From: Sphagnum magellanicum
Lineage: Eukaryota > Streptophyta > Sphagnopsida > Sphagnales > Sphagnaceae
Reading direction: 5' to 3'
Assembly: GCA_021904315.1 (NCBI GenBank)
Contig: CM038910.1
Coordinates: 20,026,001 to 20,090,000 of the forward strand
DNA length: 64,000 bases
A model generated the notes under the pieces. The model did no database searches. It was not told where the DNA came from and saw only the letters and a list, made by a program, of their open reading frames with translations. The stretch's first letter is position 1. Each line of letters opens with the position of its first letter. Shown here one piece after another: positions 25,479 to 35,938 of the stretch. Made by a program: the position numbers and the translations under genes.

Positions 25479-26593
25479 ATGTCTGGATACGGAGAGCACG
25501 AGGGTGGTCATGAGCACCACCACCACAAGCATCATCACGAGAGCGAACGTGAGGAGCGTCGTGAAGAAGAAGAGCAACGCCACAACATCAATGAAGGTCG
25601 CCGTTCTCATGACAACCAAGGTTATGGTGATGAGGATCATCATGGTTACAGCAAAAGCGCCTTGAGGAAAGAAGATGTGAGTTTTTTTTCCATGTATTGA
25701 CAAGAGCTTACTCGCAGCTCTGCCTTGTCGAATCAGACTACTTGTATGAACATTGTTGATAGGTGATGTAGCATAGTACTTGTTGAAGTGTGCGCCTGGA
25801 GCAACCTGTAGGAAAAAAAACTTCGTATCTTTCCCAGTAATATCAAAGAAATTTTGTATGGTATGATTATTGAATTGCAGTGTGGAGAATCTTAAACATG
25901 CTGTGAAATAGAAAATGTGTGCAAATGTGGTCTAGACTCTTATTTCACCGTCACATTAGTCTCCATGTAAGTAACCCGGTATATGTGGATGGTGTGTTGC
26001 ATATAGGTTGAGAATTTGAAACACCGCACTGACATCAGTGATGAGGAGAAAGCCAGACGGCGCCGTGTGCTTGAGGGGGAAATAGCTGCGGGTGTTATTG
26101 GCGCAGGCATCTTGGGCTTTGCTGGCTATGAAGGGTATGGCCTATGGACTCTGTTACATGCTGTTGCTTCACAGTTTCTGTTGTTACTGTCTTTGATTTA
26201 GTTTCTAATTACTGAAATCTTTTGCAATAGTATTTGTTGGCTACCAATTCAATGTAGTTTCATTTGGTCCCACATGACTGCCAGATGCTCATCAGGTAGG
26301 TTCATAATTTTTTTTGGGACTTCATGAAATGTTTCATATCTTAAATGATGCTAGTTTGATGAACTTGCCATAAAGAGCAGAGTTGTCCATATTTGATGAA
26401 CAGCTTGATTTTCGAGTCAAATACAGAAGGAAAGCCTGTATTAATGCCTTTGATTATCCTGGCCTCCAACAAGGAGTTGAATGTTAAACATTTGTGCTTG
26501 GTGAATACTTGCAGGTATGTGCATTACAACAAGGGCCATCAGGCGGGTGCTCAAAATGCAGAGGGAGAAAAGAAACACCATGGCTTCTCTTGA
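25479..26593 (+). CDS. Small His-rich hydrophilic protein, ASR-like (134 aa, three exons)
   Basis: Coding exons are 25479-25676, 26007-26134 and 26515-26593 (phases 0, 2, stop TGA at 26591). The ATG is the first after a likely UTR acceptor. The N-terminal third is very polar and His/Glu/Arg-rich (HEHHHHKHHH, then REERREEEEQ), with no membrane segment or signal peptide. The middle has DISDEEKARRRRVLEGEIAA, then a small-residue patch (AGVIGAGILGFAGYEGY). The C-terminus ends KKHHGFS. The order His-rich start, E-E-I-A-A plus a Gly/Ala patch, and a final K-K-H-H motif recalls ABA/WDS (ASR) proteins, which are small stress-induced, Zn-binding, DNA-binding or chaperone-like proteins of cytosol and nucleus. 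The match is partial, so another LEA-like family is possible. In-frame 27-bp repeats continue beyond the stop codon. Confidence 0.6.
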
Positions 26594-26650
26594 GTGAAGA
26601 ATGCTCATGGCTTCTTTCGAGAGAAGAAATCTCATGGATTCTTCAGACCA
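26570..26650 (+). repeat. Three 27-bp tandem units across the stop codon of the ASR-like gene
   Basis: Units at 26570-26596, 26597-26623 and 26624-26650 each translate in the gene's frame to K-K/N-x-H-G-F-F/S-R/stop-x. The first unit has TGA where the second has CGA and the third AGA. The frame then stays open to a TGA at 26666-26668, so 24 further residues would follow the present stop. Confidence 0.75.
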
Positions 26651-26699
26651 GCACAGGCTTATTTGTGAAAAGTCTTCCAAGTTAATCTGAAATAAGTAG

Positions 26700-29600
26700 T
26701 TGTGTGAGTTTTGTTTTGACAACTAATATACTCAAAGAGTGCGACCCCTCTTGAAGAGTCTTTTATGCTCAAAATTTTGCAAGCTTTTTGCATCATGGCA
26801 GAATTGACTTTTTTTCCTGGCTGTTTCCCACATGTCTCTTTTATGGTTTGGAGTGAACTTAATATCTTGTGCGTGAAGTGAATTACATTACTCAATGTGG
26901 TGTGAATGTATAGACTTGTTTCACAAATAGGTATTCTTGGAGAAGTCAACATTGAACTTCTTTTTACATTTAGTTTCCATCATTGTTTTGATGTCCTTCT
27001 AAAAGATGAGACATGATTTAGCCCTGTGCCCTTCCAAAGATAAATTTTGCAAAACACAAAGATTACTGTGTCAACTAATAATGACCATAAGGAAATAAGA
27101 AGAGTATATATCAATGTGTCCCCAAGAATGAAGTAAACTATAATTCTTAAATCCAAGTAGTTTGTTCTCCATTGTTAAAAAAACAATTATAGTCCTTAAA
27201 TTATCTGAATTTGTACTCACAGACAGATATAACTCCGATGGGAATTATATCCTGATTTAGACTGATTTTCTATTGTGGCACACCCATTATTTTTTGCTCA
27301 ACTAAATATTTGATGTCAAGAGGATTGAAGGCTAGGCAGTTACCATCCAGAGAGAGCATTCACCAAGTAGAACCTCTCACCCTTTCTTTCCTGTGCATGC
27401 ATCATCTGGACATGATGCTGGATACGAATTTTTTTGTTGATTGAGGAAAAGGTTACATGACTTCTCGTCATTGACAAGAAAGTTATGCTGCTGCTCTTGA
27501 ACCACTGAATGATATGAATGGTAGATTAAGTTTGGTGATTAGCTTGAGGATATTGATTACAGAAAAAATGAAAATCCCTTCAGTACTTCATTTCTGCTAA
27601 CTGGTGACTTCTGGTAGTTCAAGATTGTGATGTGGAGACATATAAAAGTGAGAAAATAATTTCAATTAGCAAAGTAGTTAATATTTGTAAAGTTGTTTTT
27701 GCTAATGATTTAATTCTGCACAACAGCTTGTGCTTAAGGAAACAAATACACACTAAAATATCAGGTTCTGTCTAAATCTATATTTATGTTTATATATAAG
27801 TTTATTGAATAAATTGTAAATATCAAGACCAATGCTTAGTCTTAACATGCTAGCTTGGAACTAATCATAAACATTTAACCTCTTTAAAATTCAATTCAAG
27901 ATTTTGACAAGAATGGATAAGGAAAAAAATGTTCACACACACATATAGAACTAAAGCTTGCAAAAGTTATTTTGCTCATTTAAAAAAAAATTGGCACAAG
28001 ATTTGTTGTATAAGGGAGATGGATTTGAAAAGTTCGGTTGTTATTCATGTAAACAATCGATCATTTTAACTTAAATGAGATTTATGCAAATAAAGGACCA
28101 CATCTAAAGGATGAAAAGTAATAAATGTTGTCTTCAAACATTACATACTAGTTTTGAATTCAATATATCGTTGAAATATTTTTTAAATGATTTATTGATC
28201 TTCTAATTCAGAGAATTTGACACTTTGATTATCAACATTCTATCGAGTTATTTTTACCAAATCATTTTAGGGCCATGCTTTTAGGCAAGGATTATGCATT
28301 CCCTTGGGTTTACGATACGTTATTGAGTTATAGATAACTTGCCCCTTATGAACATAAATAGATAATGTTTCATGATTATGATACATTTATGGAAAAGAAA
28401 TAGTTCAAAAGAATCAAAACTATGTAACTTTGTTACATAGATATGAGAATCTATGTTCTTTGTTTCATAAACATTTTTTCACATATTTATTTTCTATCTT
28501 TTATGCATGTCTAATATGTCATAGTCATCTTTCTTGTCATAAAATTTTCTATATATTCACAAAACCATACCTAAAAGATGAAACATTTTTCCACCAATCA
28601 TTTAATTTTTAACTTCAAATTTATTTTATGAAAGTTTTAATATTATACAACAAACTAATGAGTCATACACAAACCTAATGAACATTATTAATTTATTACA
28701 CCTTATTACTTAACCCAATAAGTTACATATTTTAACCCACAAAATAATTACATTATTAATTCCATCAAGTTACATGTCCATATAAGGTTGTAATGTGAAC
28801 ATGTCAAACTTGTTTTTGAAACCTTAAAAGTAGCTTACACCTTATGGATTGAAAAATGATTTTCTTGAACACATTTACAAATCTCTAAACAACAATTTTA
28901 ATGATTTAAATCATATCTATTTATTTTAACAACGTAAAATTAGTTTTAAAATTTAAAATTTTTATTTCATCCATTTAAGATGGATTCTCTAATGACTATG
29001 AATCGATTTAAAAAAAGGTTTTTGGTTCATCCATGATGACAATTTTTTGTGTTTTTAATTTTCAGTTTTTTGTTCAATTGTTTATTGATGTGGAAATTAC
29101 ATGAATTTGGAGCATTGGATCTAGAGTTTAAAAAGATCATAACACCTTTGAGAAAGGCAATTAAGGGTTTTGAAACATTTAGGAAAGGTTGTTTGTTGAA
29201 TTGTGTTTCTTCTAAATGTGTTTATGTTTTGTTGTTGATAGTTGTTACATATGCAATGTATTCAATTTACAAGTAATATGGATTTGAATAAGCATATGAC
29301 ATTGTATAAGTTTTGTAAGTTATTATAAAAATAATTTTAAACAGTTTGTTTTAACAAATTAATTAGCTAGTTGAACTACCCATCATGTTAATAAGATCAA
29401 CAATGAAGCAAATGGAATAAGATCACAAACTTAACATCTCATGACTTAGTAATGAAAAGTGTGTAAAATTTGTTCATTTATAATTCATACATTGATATCA
29501 TTAGAAAAAATTCTTAAATTTATAACTCCATATATGATTGATTTTGTAGTCATACTAACATTATATGACTAAAGGCCTTTAGTTGTACCAAACAAGTAGC

Positions 29601-30119
29601 AAAAGACAAGTAGTCATTAAATGTTTGATGTGACATTTTTTTATCCTATAGTCATTAAGGACAAGTCATAAAGGACAAGCCATGTATAATGCTAAAGTTT
29701 CATATAATGAATGATTAGACACTACCACATATATGTGTTTTTAAGCTAGATTTTTTTTACCGAGTTTAGGCATATTCTTAGTCAAATCAAACAATGGACA
29801 AAATTGGTTGTAGTTGTAATAGATTAATCATTTTTTACACAAATGTGACTAAAATTATATGATTAATATGACAAATATGCTTGTTTGAAACAACTAAAGT
29901 GACTAAGGCTATTAGTTGACATGGCATTATTAATTTGACTTTAAATTAAAAATTATATTATTTATATGAATATATAATGACATTATGGAACTTCAATATT
30001 TTTGAATTATAGGTGAATCCAAAATGCTACCACCTTTGATTTGTGATTTAATGTTGGAATTTTTTAATTTTTTTTCAGGCTAATAATATTAACAAATTAC
30101 ATTAGCTGATGTCGAACAA
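26700..30119. other. Intergenic DNA, increasingly AT-rich, no gene seen
   Basis: The first few hundred bases are probably the 3' UTR and terminator region of the ASR-like gene. Beyond about 27.7 kb the sequence is AT-rich, with chance frames only. No domain or RNA gene was recognised. Confidence 0.4.
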
Positions 30120-30226
30120 GCCATTGAATCCCCAAACTCGGGATTTTTTTTATTGATGGATGTTCCAAATAAAGTTTGAACCTATAACTTTCTCGGCCAC
30201 ATTCCAAGTTTTTAACCATTAAGCTA
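30120..30226 (-). mobile_element. tRNA-derived SINE-like segment
   Basis: Read on the minus strand, TAGCTTAATGGTTAA (30212-30226) fits the Pol III A box and GGTTCAAAC (30174-30182) the B box, 44 bases apart, as in tRNA genes. No stable acceptor stem is visible and the sequence runs on without CCA or T-run termination, so a SINE or a tRNA-derived relic is more likely than a tRNA gene. Confidence 0.5.
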
Positions 30227-30229
30227 TCA

Positions 30230-31166
30230 CCTCATGTGATAACAAAAAATGACATTGCAAAATATATAAACACAAATTTTGAACAAAAAAGTGAATTTTT
30301 TTATCTCACTATTTGATTTAAATGATTTGGTAGGTTTATTATTACATTGAACTTTGTAATTTTTTAATTCAAAAATATGTGTAAATTATAATTATTCTAA
30401 ATACTCATTAGTTAACAAAATCTAATGCATCGTTTGAAACTTTGAATTGAATTATATATTCAAATACTATTCAATTACATGAAATTTATTAACTTTCATG
30501 AAATTTTGTGATTTTTTTCCATTTCAAAATGTACAAAAACTAAGATGGTTTTAAATATTTATTTTAAAAATTCATATGTAATGTCTGAAATATAATTATT
30601 TAAATAGAAAATTTACTTTCACAATTAAATTGAATTTTTAGGTTTCTTTCGTTTCAAAATGTAAACAAAAAATTCAATATTTGTTTAAAAAGTTGAAGCA
30701 ATGGTTTTTTTTTTTTCTTAGGTTAGAAATTATGCATATAATTATTTGGGTACATTTGGTTTCCTTACTTTCATTATTGACTTCAATTTTTTAATTTTTT
30801 AATCCAAAATTTTAGACATTCCATTAATTTACATATCTTGATTTATGCCACATATTTATCAAATTTGAATGGTAGACACTATACCATTCGATTACTTGAA
30901 TTCATACCTAGATTAAAATTGTTTTTATGGATTATTATTATAAAATATTTTTTAATAGGTAGGTAGATAGCTAATAATTTTAAGTAAGTCGAAATAGTCA
31001 GGCATGTAGGTAATAACTTAAACTACCTAACCTATCTTACATAACATATGTAACCTACTTATGTAACTACCTTACACTATGTCGTGATGTGTAGTGTTGT
31101 GATGTTTAATGTTGTTAGGGTGTAAATCCATAGCAAACTCTATTGAACAAAAAGACTAAAACTAAT
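30230..31166. other. AT-rich intergenic DNA
   Basis: No gene is seen. Around 30955-31075 there are several TAGGTAGGT and ACCTACTT words in both orientations, a weak echo of the hairpin at 55406-55449. Confidence 0.35.
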
Positions 31167-31675
31167 CAAAGGTAAAAACTAATCAACCAAAAAAAGATGC
31201 ACACACACATATATATACAATGCACAAGAGGAGACTAAGATGAAATTCTCATGTATATTAAATTGAAAAGAAGGAAAGAAAATGTAGTGTATGTAACAAT
31301 AGCCATGCAATAGCCGCCGTGAACATCTAAAAATCCAATTTGACTATGGAGGAAACTTTCCCTAACAAAGGAATTCTAGAAAAACCAACAAGAGAAAGGA
31401 AGAACTTAGCCTTTTATATAGCTGTTAACAAAGCTGAAACCCTAAACAAGCCATAATTCTAAAACACTTAATAACTTATAGTAACCTAAGAACATACATT
31501 ACCCTTAAAAGCATGATTGGCATGCCTGTAATCGTCCGTCATGTATGAGGCCATGCATATGGGCATGACAACTGTTGTGGTGTGTCAAAGGTAGAAATTA
31601 ATCAACCGAAAAGATATGCACGCACACATATATCTACAATGCAAAAGAAGAGGTTGAGATGAAATTCTCATGTAT
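31167..31675 (-). repeat. LTR-like segment with 90-bp direct repeats
   Basis: Two 90-bp direct repeats, 31167-31256 and 31586-31675, are alike apart from scattered substitutions. Both finish in GAAATTCTCATGTAT on the plus strand. On the minus strand a good TATA box (TATATAAAAG, 31411-31420) lies between them. The block ends next to a run of C at 31676-31682, which on the minus strand reads TTTGGGGGGGG and looks like a polypurine tract. The region is therefore taken as the 3' LTR, or two nested LTR parts, of the gypsy-type element that follows. Confidence 0.5.
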
Positions 31676-31742
31676 CCCCCCCCAAACCTAAGCCGGGAAA
31701 AACGTGGCATGGTCTAAGTAGAAATCAAAGTGTTGTAGGAGA

Positions 31743-32345
31743 ACATGATGAACAGTATCAAATGCCAATGGGAACTTCAGTGAGTTCCAGCTTGAAACAA
31801 AATAGATGGTATCCACCATTACAATTATCGCAAAGCAACATACGATCAACATTGTCTATGCTCTAACATACCTAACATGGATAGTCACGTGGAGGGATCC
31901 AAGTCAACGTCATGATGGTAGGATCCAAGTTCGGTAGGTGGTAGGGTGCACAATTTTTAAAATGATCCCAAATTGTGCGTCCGTTAATTCCTTACAACTC
32001 TGACACACTTGAAGGTTTGATCGTTTTAATCCTCAAGATAGTATGACCAGAAAAAATGCCTAGAGTATCATTAGGTTGCTGCTGAAGATACACATAGTCA
32101 CCAACATCAAATTGTCTCAACTTAAGTTTGTAACTACCACCTCATGTATGTGCATACTGTAAGGTGCTTCGATGTTGTACAATGGACAAGTTTTCCATGG
32201 CCATGGGCATAACCCTCTTGAATAGAGTAACCTTCTTTGTGATGACCCTAGCCTAAGTGGCTGGGGAGAACAAGTTCACAACCTAGTCCATTTGAGCAAC
32301 AATGGAAGAGGGTGGAATGGGATGTCTCCCAAAAAGTAAAAAATA
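31743..32345 (-). pseudogene. Retroelement pol tail: integrase C-terminal region and PHD finger
   Basis: Minus-strand pieces read LFGRHPIPPSS, MAMENLSIVQHRSTLQYAHT, QFDVGDYVYLQQQPNDTL, GRTIWDHFKNCAP and HLPNLDP, the usual tail of this retroelement type. A zinc-finger pattern follows at 31743-31877: C-x2-C, then C-x2-C, x4, H-x2-C, and a final C-x2-C, within MLLCDNCNGGYHLFC and YCSSC. This is the C4HC3 order of a PHD finger, a reader of histone H3 tails. Stop codons interrupt it, including one between the first two cysteines. PHD domains in retroelements may guide integration to particular chromatin; for this copy that is only history. Confidence 0.75.
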
Positions 32346-32389
32346 AAAAATGAAATGAAACAAAGAGGCATGCTTGGCTCCATCATTTT

Positions 32390-32716
32390 TTATGCCGCCA
32401 CTTGCTTTGCAATAGGATGAATGTTTACACAGAAATACCTCCGAACCACCATCCCTGATTGTAATAGGGCTTCAAGACCTGTACCAATACCACCAAAGAG
32501 CTTTAGTAATGTAATCCCCTTTTTAGGCGGTGTCCAGGTGATTAACGGACGAAGTACTAACTTAATCGATTCACCATGGTTCTCCATGTTCTCAAAATTA
32601 ATCATAGCTTTGACCAAGGGCTTGTGGGCTACTTTGAACTTCTGTAAAACCTTTGGTCCATGTTGAATGTTAGTAGGAACCACCCTCAAGCTTTTAGTAG
32701 CTTGGGCATAAGTCAT
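32390..32716 (-). pseudogene. Retroelement-borne C5-methyltransferase fragment (motif I)
   Basis: A 108-codon minus-strand frame ends in a segment with LLKLFGGIGTGLEALLQSG (motif at 32477-32506), then VRRYFCVN. The F-x-G-I-G-T-G loop after a hydrophobic strand is the S-adenosylmethionine-binding motif I of C5 DNA methyltransferases; G-x-G-T-G with a following V-x-R-Y/I-x-x-V/E is closest to the DRM/DNMT3 side. Only the N-terminal start of the domain is left; the PC and ENV motifs are absent. It sits between the protease and the integrase tail of the element, so it belongs to the retroelement and is not a host methyltransferase gene. Confidence 0.7.
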
Positions 32717-32739
32717 CTTTTTTTCATTTCCCTCTATCC

Positions 32740-33348
32740 ATTCGTGGCTAGCTTGTTAAAAATGGTGTGTGCTTCTTTGAGCATACAATGGTGAGCCATA
32801 GGACTATGGTTCTCATGTAAATGAAGGGGTATGTATCCCAGGTGGTGGCCATGAATCTTTGAATTTAGTTGTTAGTACGCATGCTTGAACCAGTTGTCAA
32901 TTGTGAAACCTGGTGGAAACATGGCCTCTTACCTAATAAACACATTGTAACTAGTGGCATTGGTGGCTAAACATCTGACATGTAGGTAAAAATCATGATC
33001 TGTACCTTCATTGAAATTAAATGTAATCAAATTTGAACTTTCTCCAAGTACCTCCTCTACACTCCCATTAATGGTCTGAATTTGCCATAGAAATTTTTGT
33101 AGTTTAGAATCAAACATGCTCATCTTTTTGGCGAATTGAACTCCAAGAATCACTAGTTGAGCACCTATATCAAGAAGTACCACTTTGGGTGTATGTCCTC
33201 CCACCTGGATTATTGATTTAATATTGTTGACAATGGCAACTTTGGTGGCGATGGAAGTTCTTTCACTAGGTGCCACCTTCGGAAATGAGTGAGAAACTTT
33301 GTGGAGATAATGGCTATTCACAATGCCTTTGTTAAGTAACAAATCCAC
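32740..33348 (-). pseudogene. Retropepsin-like protease region of the gypsy-type element
   Basis: A 139-codon minus-strand frame (33348-32929) has KVVLLDIGAQLVILG, matching the L-D-T-G-A-Q active-site strand of retroviral-type aspartic proteases. The Thr/Ser after the catalytic Asp (codon at 33169-33171) is Ile here. A second half with GSVEEVLGESSNLITF and a YNVFI-R end follows. Further down, after a frame change, FPPGFTIDNWFKHAY and MAHHCMLKEAHTIF continue the linker towards the methyltransferase motif. Confidence 0.75.
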
Positions 33349-34149
33349 AAGTGAGGTGTTTTTAATTCTCTTCTAATATGTGAATGTAGAATAAAAGGTA
33401 GGAAAGCCCACTAGTTTAACCATGCTAGAACTAGTGACCAGATTATGAACGCCATCTTCAACATGTGAACTAATCGAGTGTCTTTCTAAGGTGTTGGATG
33501 AGACCCCTATAGCATGTGGATCAAAGATTGGTAGAGGACCTAATGTAATGTTTAGGGTATCCTATAGTACTACAACTATGTCTTTGGTGCTTAGTTTAAA
33601 AACTAAACAACAGTGTATTCACAAGATTTTGCACCACTTGATGCATTTGAAGTTAGCATTCCATAAGTTGATTAGTGGGAAAAAATTGTGTGTTTTCCTG
33701 ATGTACATGTATTCCTAGGACACGAGAATTTGATGCCTTAATAACTTGTGGTGTAGTAGTCTCCTCCTCCCTCGCCAACAAAGGTGTGTTCTTTTTCTAT
33801 GTTGAGAGGACGAAAAGATTATGGCATGACTGCTCAAGCTTCTCTAGCCTTGGTAATAGGACTTGAACTAGATGTAAGTCCATCAGTTTGAATTACCTAA
33901 CTAGTGGCAGAAACTTTGGGTGCCACACTAACCTCTTATGTTGTGAAATAGGAAGGGCAAAAAGAAGTGGCAAATTCTGGTGTGTGACTAGAATTGTGTG
34001 CACTAGAAAAAACATATTCCCCAACCATGGCATCGTGTGAAAAGCTGTAGAATGACCTAAGAGGTCTTTATCATGATCCTAAACATTGTACAAGTTGGGC
34101 ATGATTAGTTGGTTGGGAAAATTTGCTTTTCAGATAAGCAAGTTGGGCC

Positions 34150-34940
34150 TTAATGATTCGAGTTCATTTTATAGAGTTTGAACTTGAACGGCATGGGCTT
34201 GAAGCACCTCCCTCTTGTCAACATTATGCTCCTTCTTCTTAGCATTCTTATTAGAATTACTCTTGGTGGAGAATGCTTGAATGGAAGGTTGAGGTGCCTT
34301 GGCTTTTGGTTAAGGGGCAGTAGAAGATGTTGGCAGACTTTGCCATAGTAATTGGAGTTGCTTTTGTTCCAAGAACTTGGCAAAACAAATAACTTCCAAA
34401 TGACCCTCTTTCCCACAATAATCACAAAAGAGATCCTTAGAAAGAATGTTGCACTCACTAACTTTGTGGGTAGGATTACCACAATAGTTGTAAGAAGGTA
34501 GATGGGTGTAGCCAAGTGTAGCGCTTTAGCCCTTGAAGAAGAATGTGAGGATATGGTTGGTGCAGCTGGTGGAGGCTTAGGCCTTGAACGTGATGGAGGC
34601 CTCATAGTACTGGCCTCATAGTGTGCATGAGCCAGTTCCAACTTTTCAAAAATGTTGTACACATTTAGCAAAGTATATGAGTCTACAAATTTTTCAAAAA
34701 TTCGTTACAAAATCTGCACATGGAGTGTCGAAGTACCTTCCGACGAACGAAGATACCGATGGGCAGCTTCCAGGTCCGTGATACTTTGAGTATCCTTTTT
34801 AAGCTTGAGAAGCCTCCTGTAGAGCATCTTGAAGGTTTCATTCTTTTGTCGAAAAATGATGACAAGTTATAAATTTTTTTCAGAACTCTTAGTGAGAAAT
34901 TCCAGCTCAAGAACTTAAAAAAATTCCCCACTAGATTAAC
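34150..34940 (-). pseudogene. Gag region with zinc knuckles of the gypsy-type element
   Basis: Minus-strand frames carry DLEAAHRYL-type text and then KLELAHAHYEASTMRPPSRS with a Pro/Ser-rich linker. Two zinc knuckles follow. The second, CDYCGKEGHLEVIC (34385-34426), keeps CX2CX4HX4C. The first (34448-34493) has lost its first Cys (YNYC). Several frameshifts separate the pieces. Tandem CCHC knuckles next to a protease identify a nucleocapsid. Confidence 0.75.
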
Positions 34941-35802
34941 AAAAGCTAGTGCATTGATGGTGGATTAGCAAGAGCTAGTGCATTGATGGTGAAAAGAATG
35001 TTTGTTGTAATATCAATGAGTGGTTAAGAAGAAAGGTTTATTGAAGTTTTATAAAGGTCTCACATTCTCTTCCCTTGTCTTCTCTCTGTGAGGATAGTTG
35101 GCACATGTGTTGAATTTTGAACAAAGCATTCCCCACAAAGCACTGGCACTTTCACATTTCCACAAATTAGGAAGTAAAGAGAAAGGGAAGAAAATTGACA
35201 AAGGATGCAAATTCAGGCTTTGTTTGCAGACTAACCTAATCATTGTTTCTTTGAACAATTGTGTTTCCTGCAAAACTACAGTAGTAGCAGCCTGAATAAA
35301 CTCAGACAAAAAAATATTTGATCAGAAAAAAAGTTGTGTTTGAGCACCAAGTCCAATTGATTGACAAAGAAACCATAGGAGGTACTTAAATTTGAATGCT
35401 TTTGTTGTTGATTTCAATGGCTTTGTTGCCACTTCAACTACCAAATAGTAGCCACTTTTTCCAGAAATTGGAAATTCAGGAAACCATCTTTGCTGTTGAT
35501 TTTAATGTTTTGGTTTGTCCTCTGATTCTGTCTAAAGCCCACACTTTCCAGAAAGTTGAAACTCAGGAAACTCTCTCTTGTATGAAGAAGGATGGAAGTG
35601 ACAAGGGAATCCAATTCTAAGATTCTCGGGAAATGAAAAAGGATGGTTCTAGATAGGAAAAAAAAACCTCCAAAAACTGCAACAGATACCGACAGAAATT
35701 AAGCCCTAAATTGAGAGGGGCAGGCTTTTAGTTTTTAGGGCATTGTTGGTTTGAGTTTCGCTGCAGAGAAAGAGACACGCTTGCTTCAACACACACCGGC
35801 TA

Positions 35803-35805
<3 letters not shown>
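34941..35805. other. Intergenic DNA upstream of SGT1
   Basis: An 18-base word (GCTAGTGCATTGATGGTG) occurs twice at about 34948-34991, next to the gag end of the retroelement. The remainder holds no recognised gene. The last 100 bases are probably SGT1 promoter and 5' UTR; no clear TATA box was found. Confidence 0.4.

Positions 35806-35845
<40 letters not shown>
35806..35845 (+). repeat. (GA)20 microsatellite in the SGT1 5' leader
   Basis: Twenty uninterrupted GA repeats stand about 95 bases before the SGT1 ATG, with further GAGAGCGAGCG text after them. GA repeats in plant 5' regions can bind GAGA-type (BBR/BPC) factors; that role is inference here. A frame through the repeat reads into SGT1, but the ATG at 35939 matches the family start. 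Confidence 0.9.
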
Positions 35846-35849
<4 letters not shown>

Positions 35850-35938
35850 GAGAGCGAGCGAGTAAGCCAGGCACGAACACGATCTCGAGGGAAGGGAGAG
35901 AACAGAGTGGGGGGTTGGGGGGAATTGGCAGGAGGGTC

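Larger units (their letters stand above)
31676..34940 (-). mobile_element. Decayed Ty3/gypsy-type element with methyltransferase and PHD pieces
   Basis: On the minus strand, from 34.9 kb downwards, recognisable parts follow in this order: gag with two zinc knuckles, a retropepsin-like domain, a cytosine-methyltransferase-like motif I, then an integrase C-terminal/tail region ending in a PHD finger. Between the methyltransferase fragment (ends about 32390) and the tail (begins about 32345) the rest of the methyltransferase, reverse transcriptase, RNase H and the integrase core are missing, so a large internal deletion has occurred. Stops and frameshifts are scattered throughout. From memory, full-length relatives with this combination occur in bryophytes and other land plants; I could not check this. 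Confidence 0.8.

Noticed and set aside
25236..25703. 155-codon minus-strand open frame
   Set aside because: It is antisense to the first exon of the ASR-like gene; its hydrophobic runs are the complement of His/Glu codons.
32390..32716. Host DNA methyltransferase gene
   Set aside because: Only motif I is present and it is flanked by retroelement protease and integrase-tail text on the same strand.
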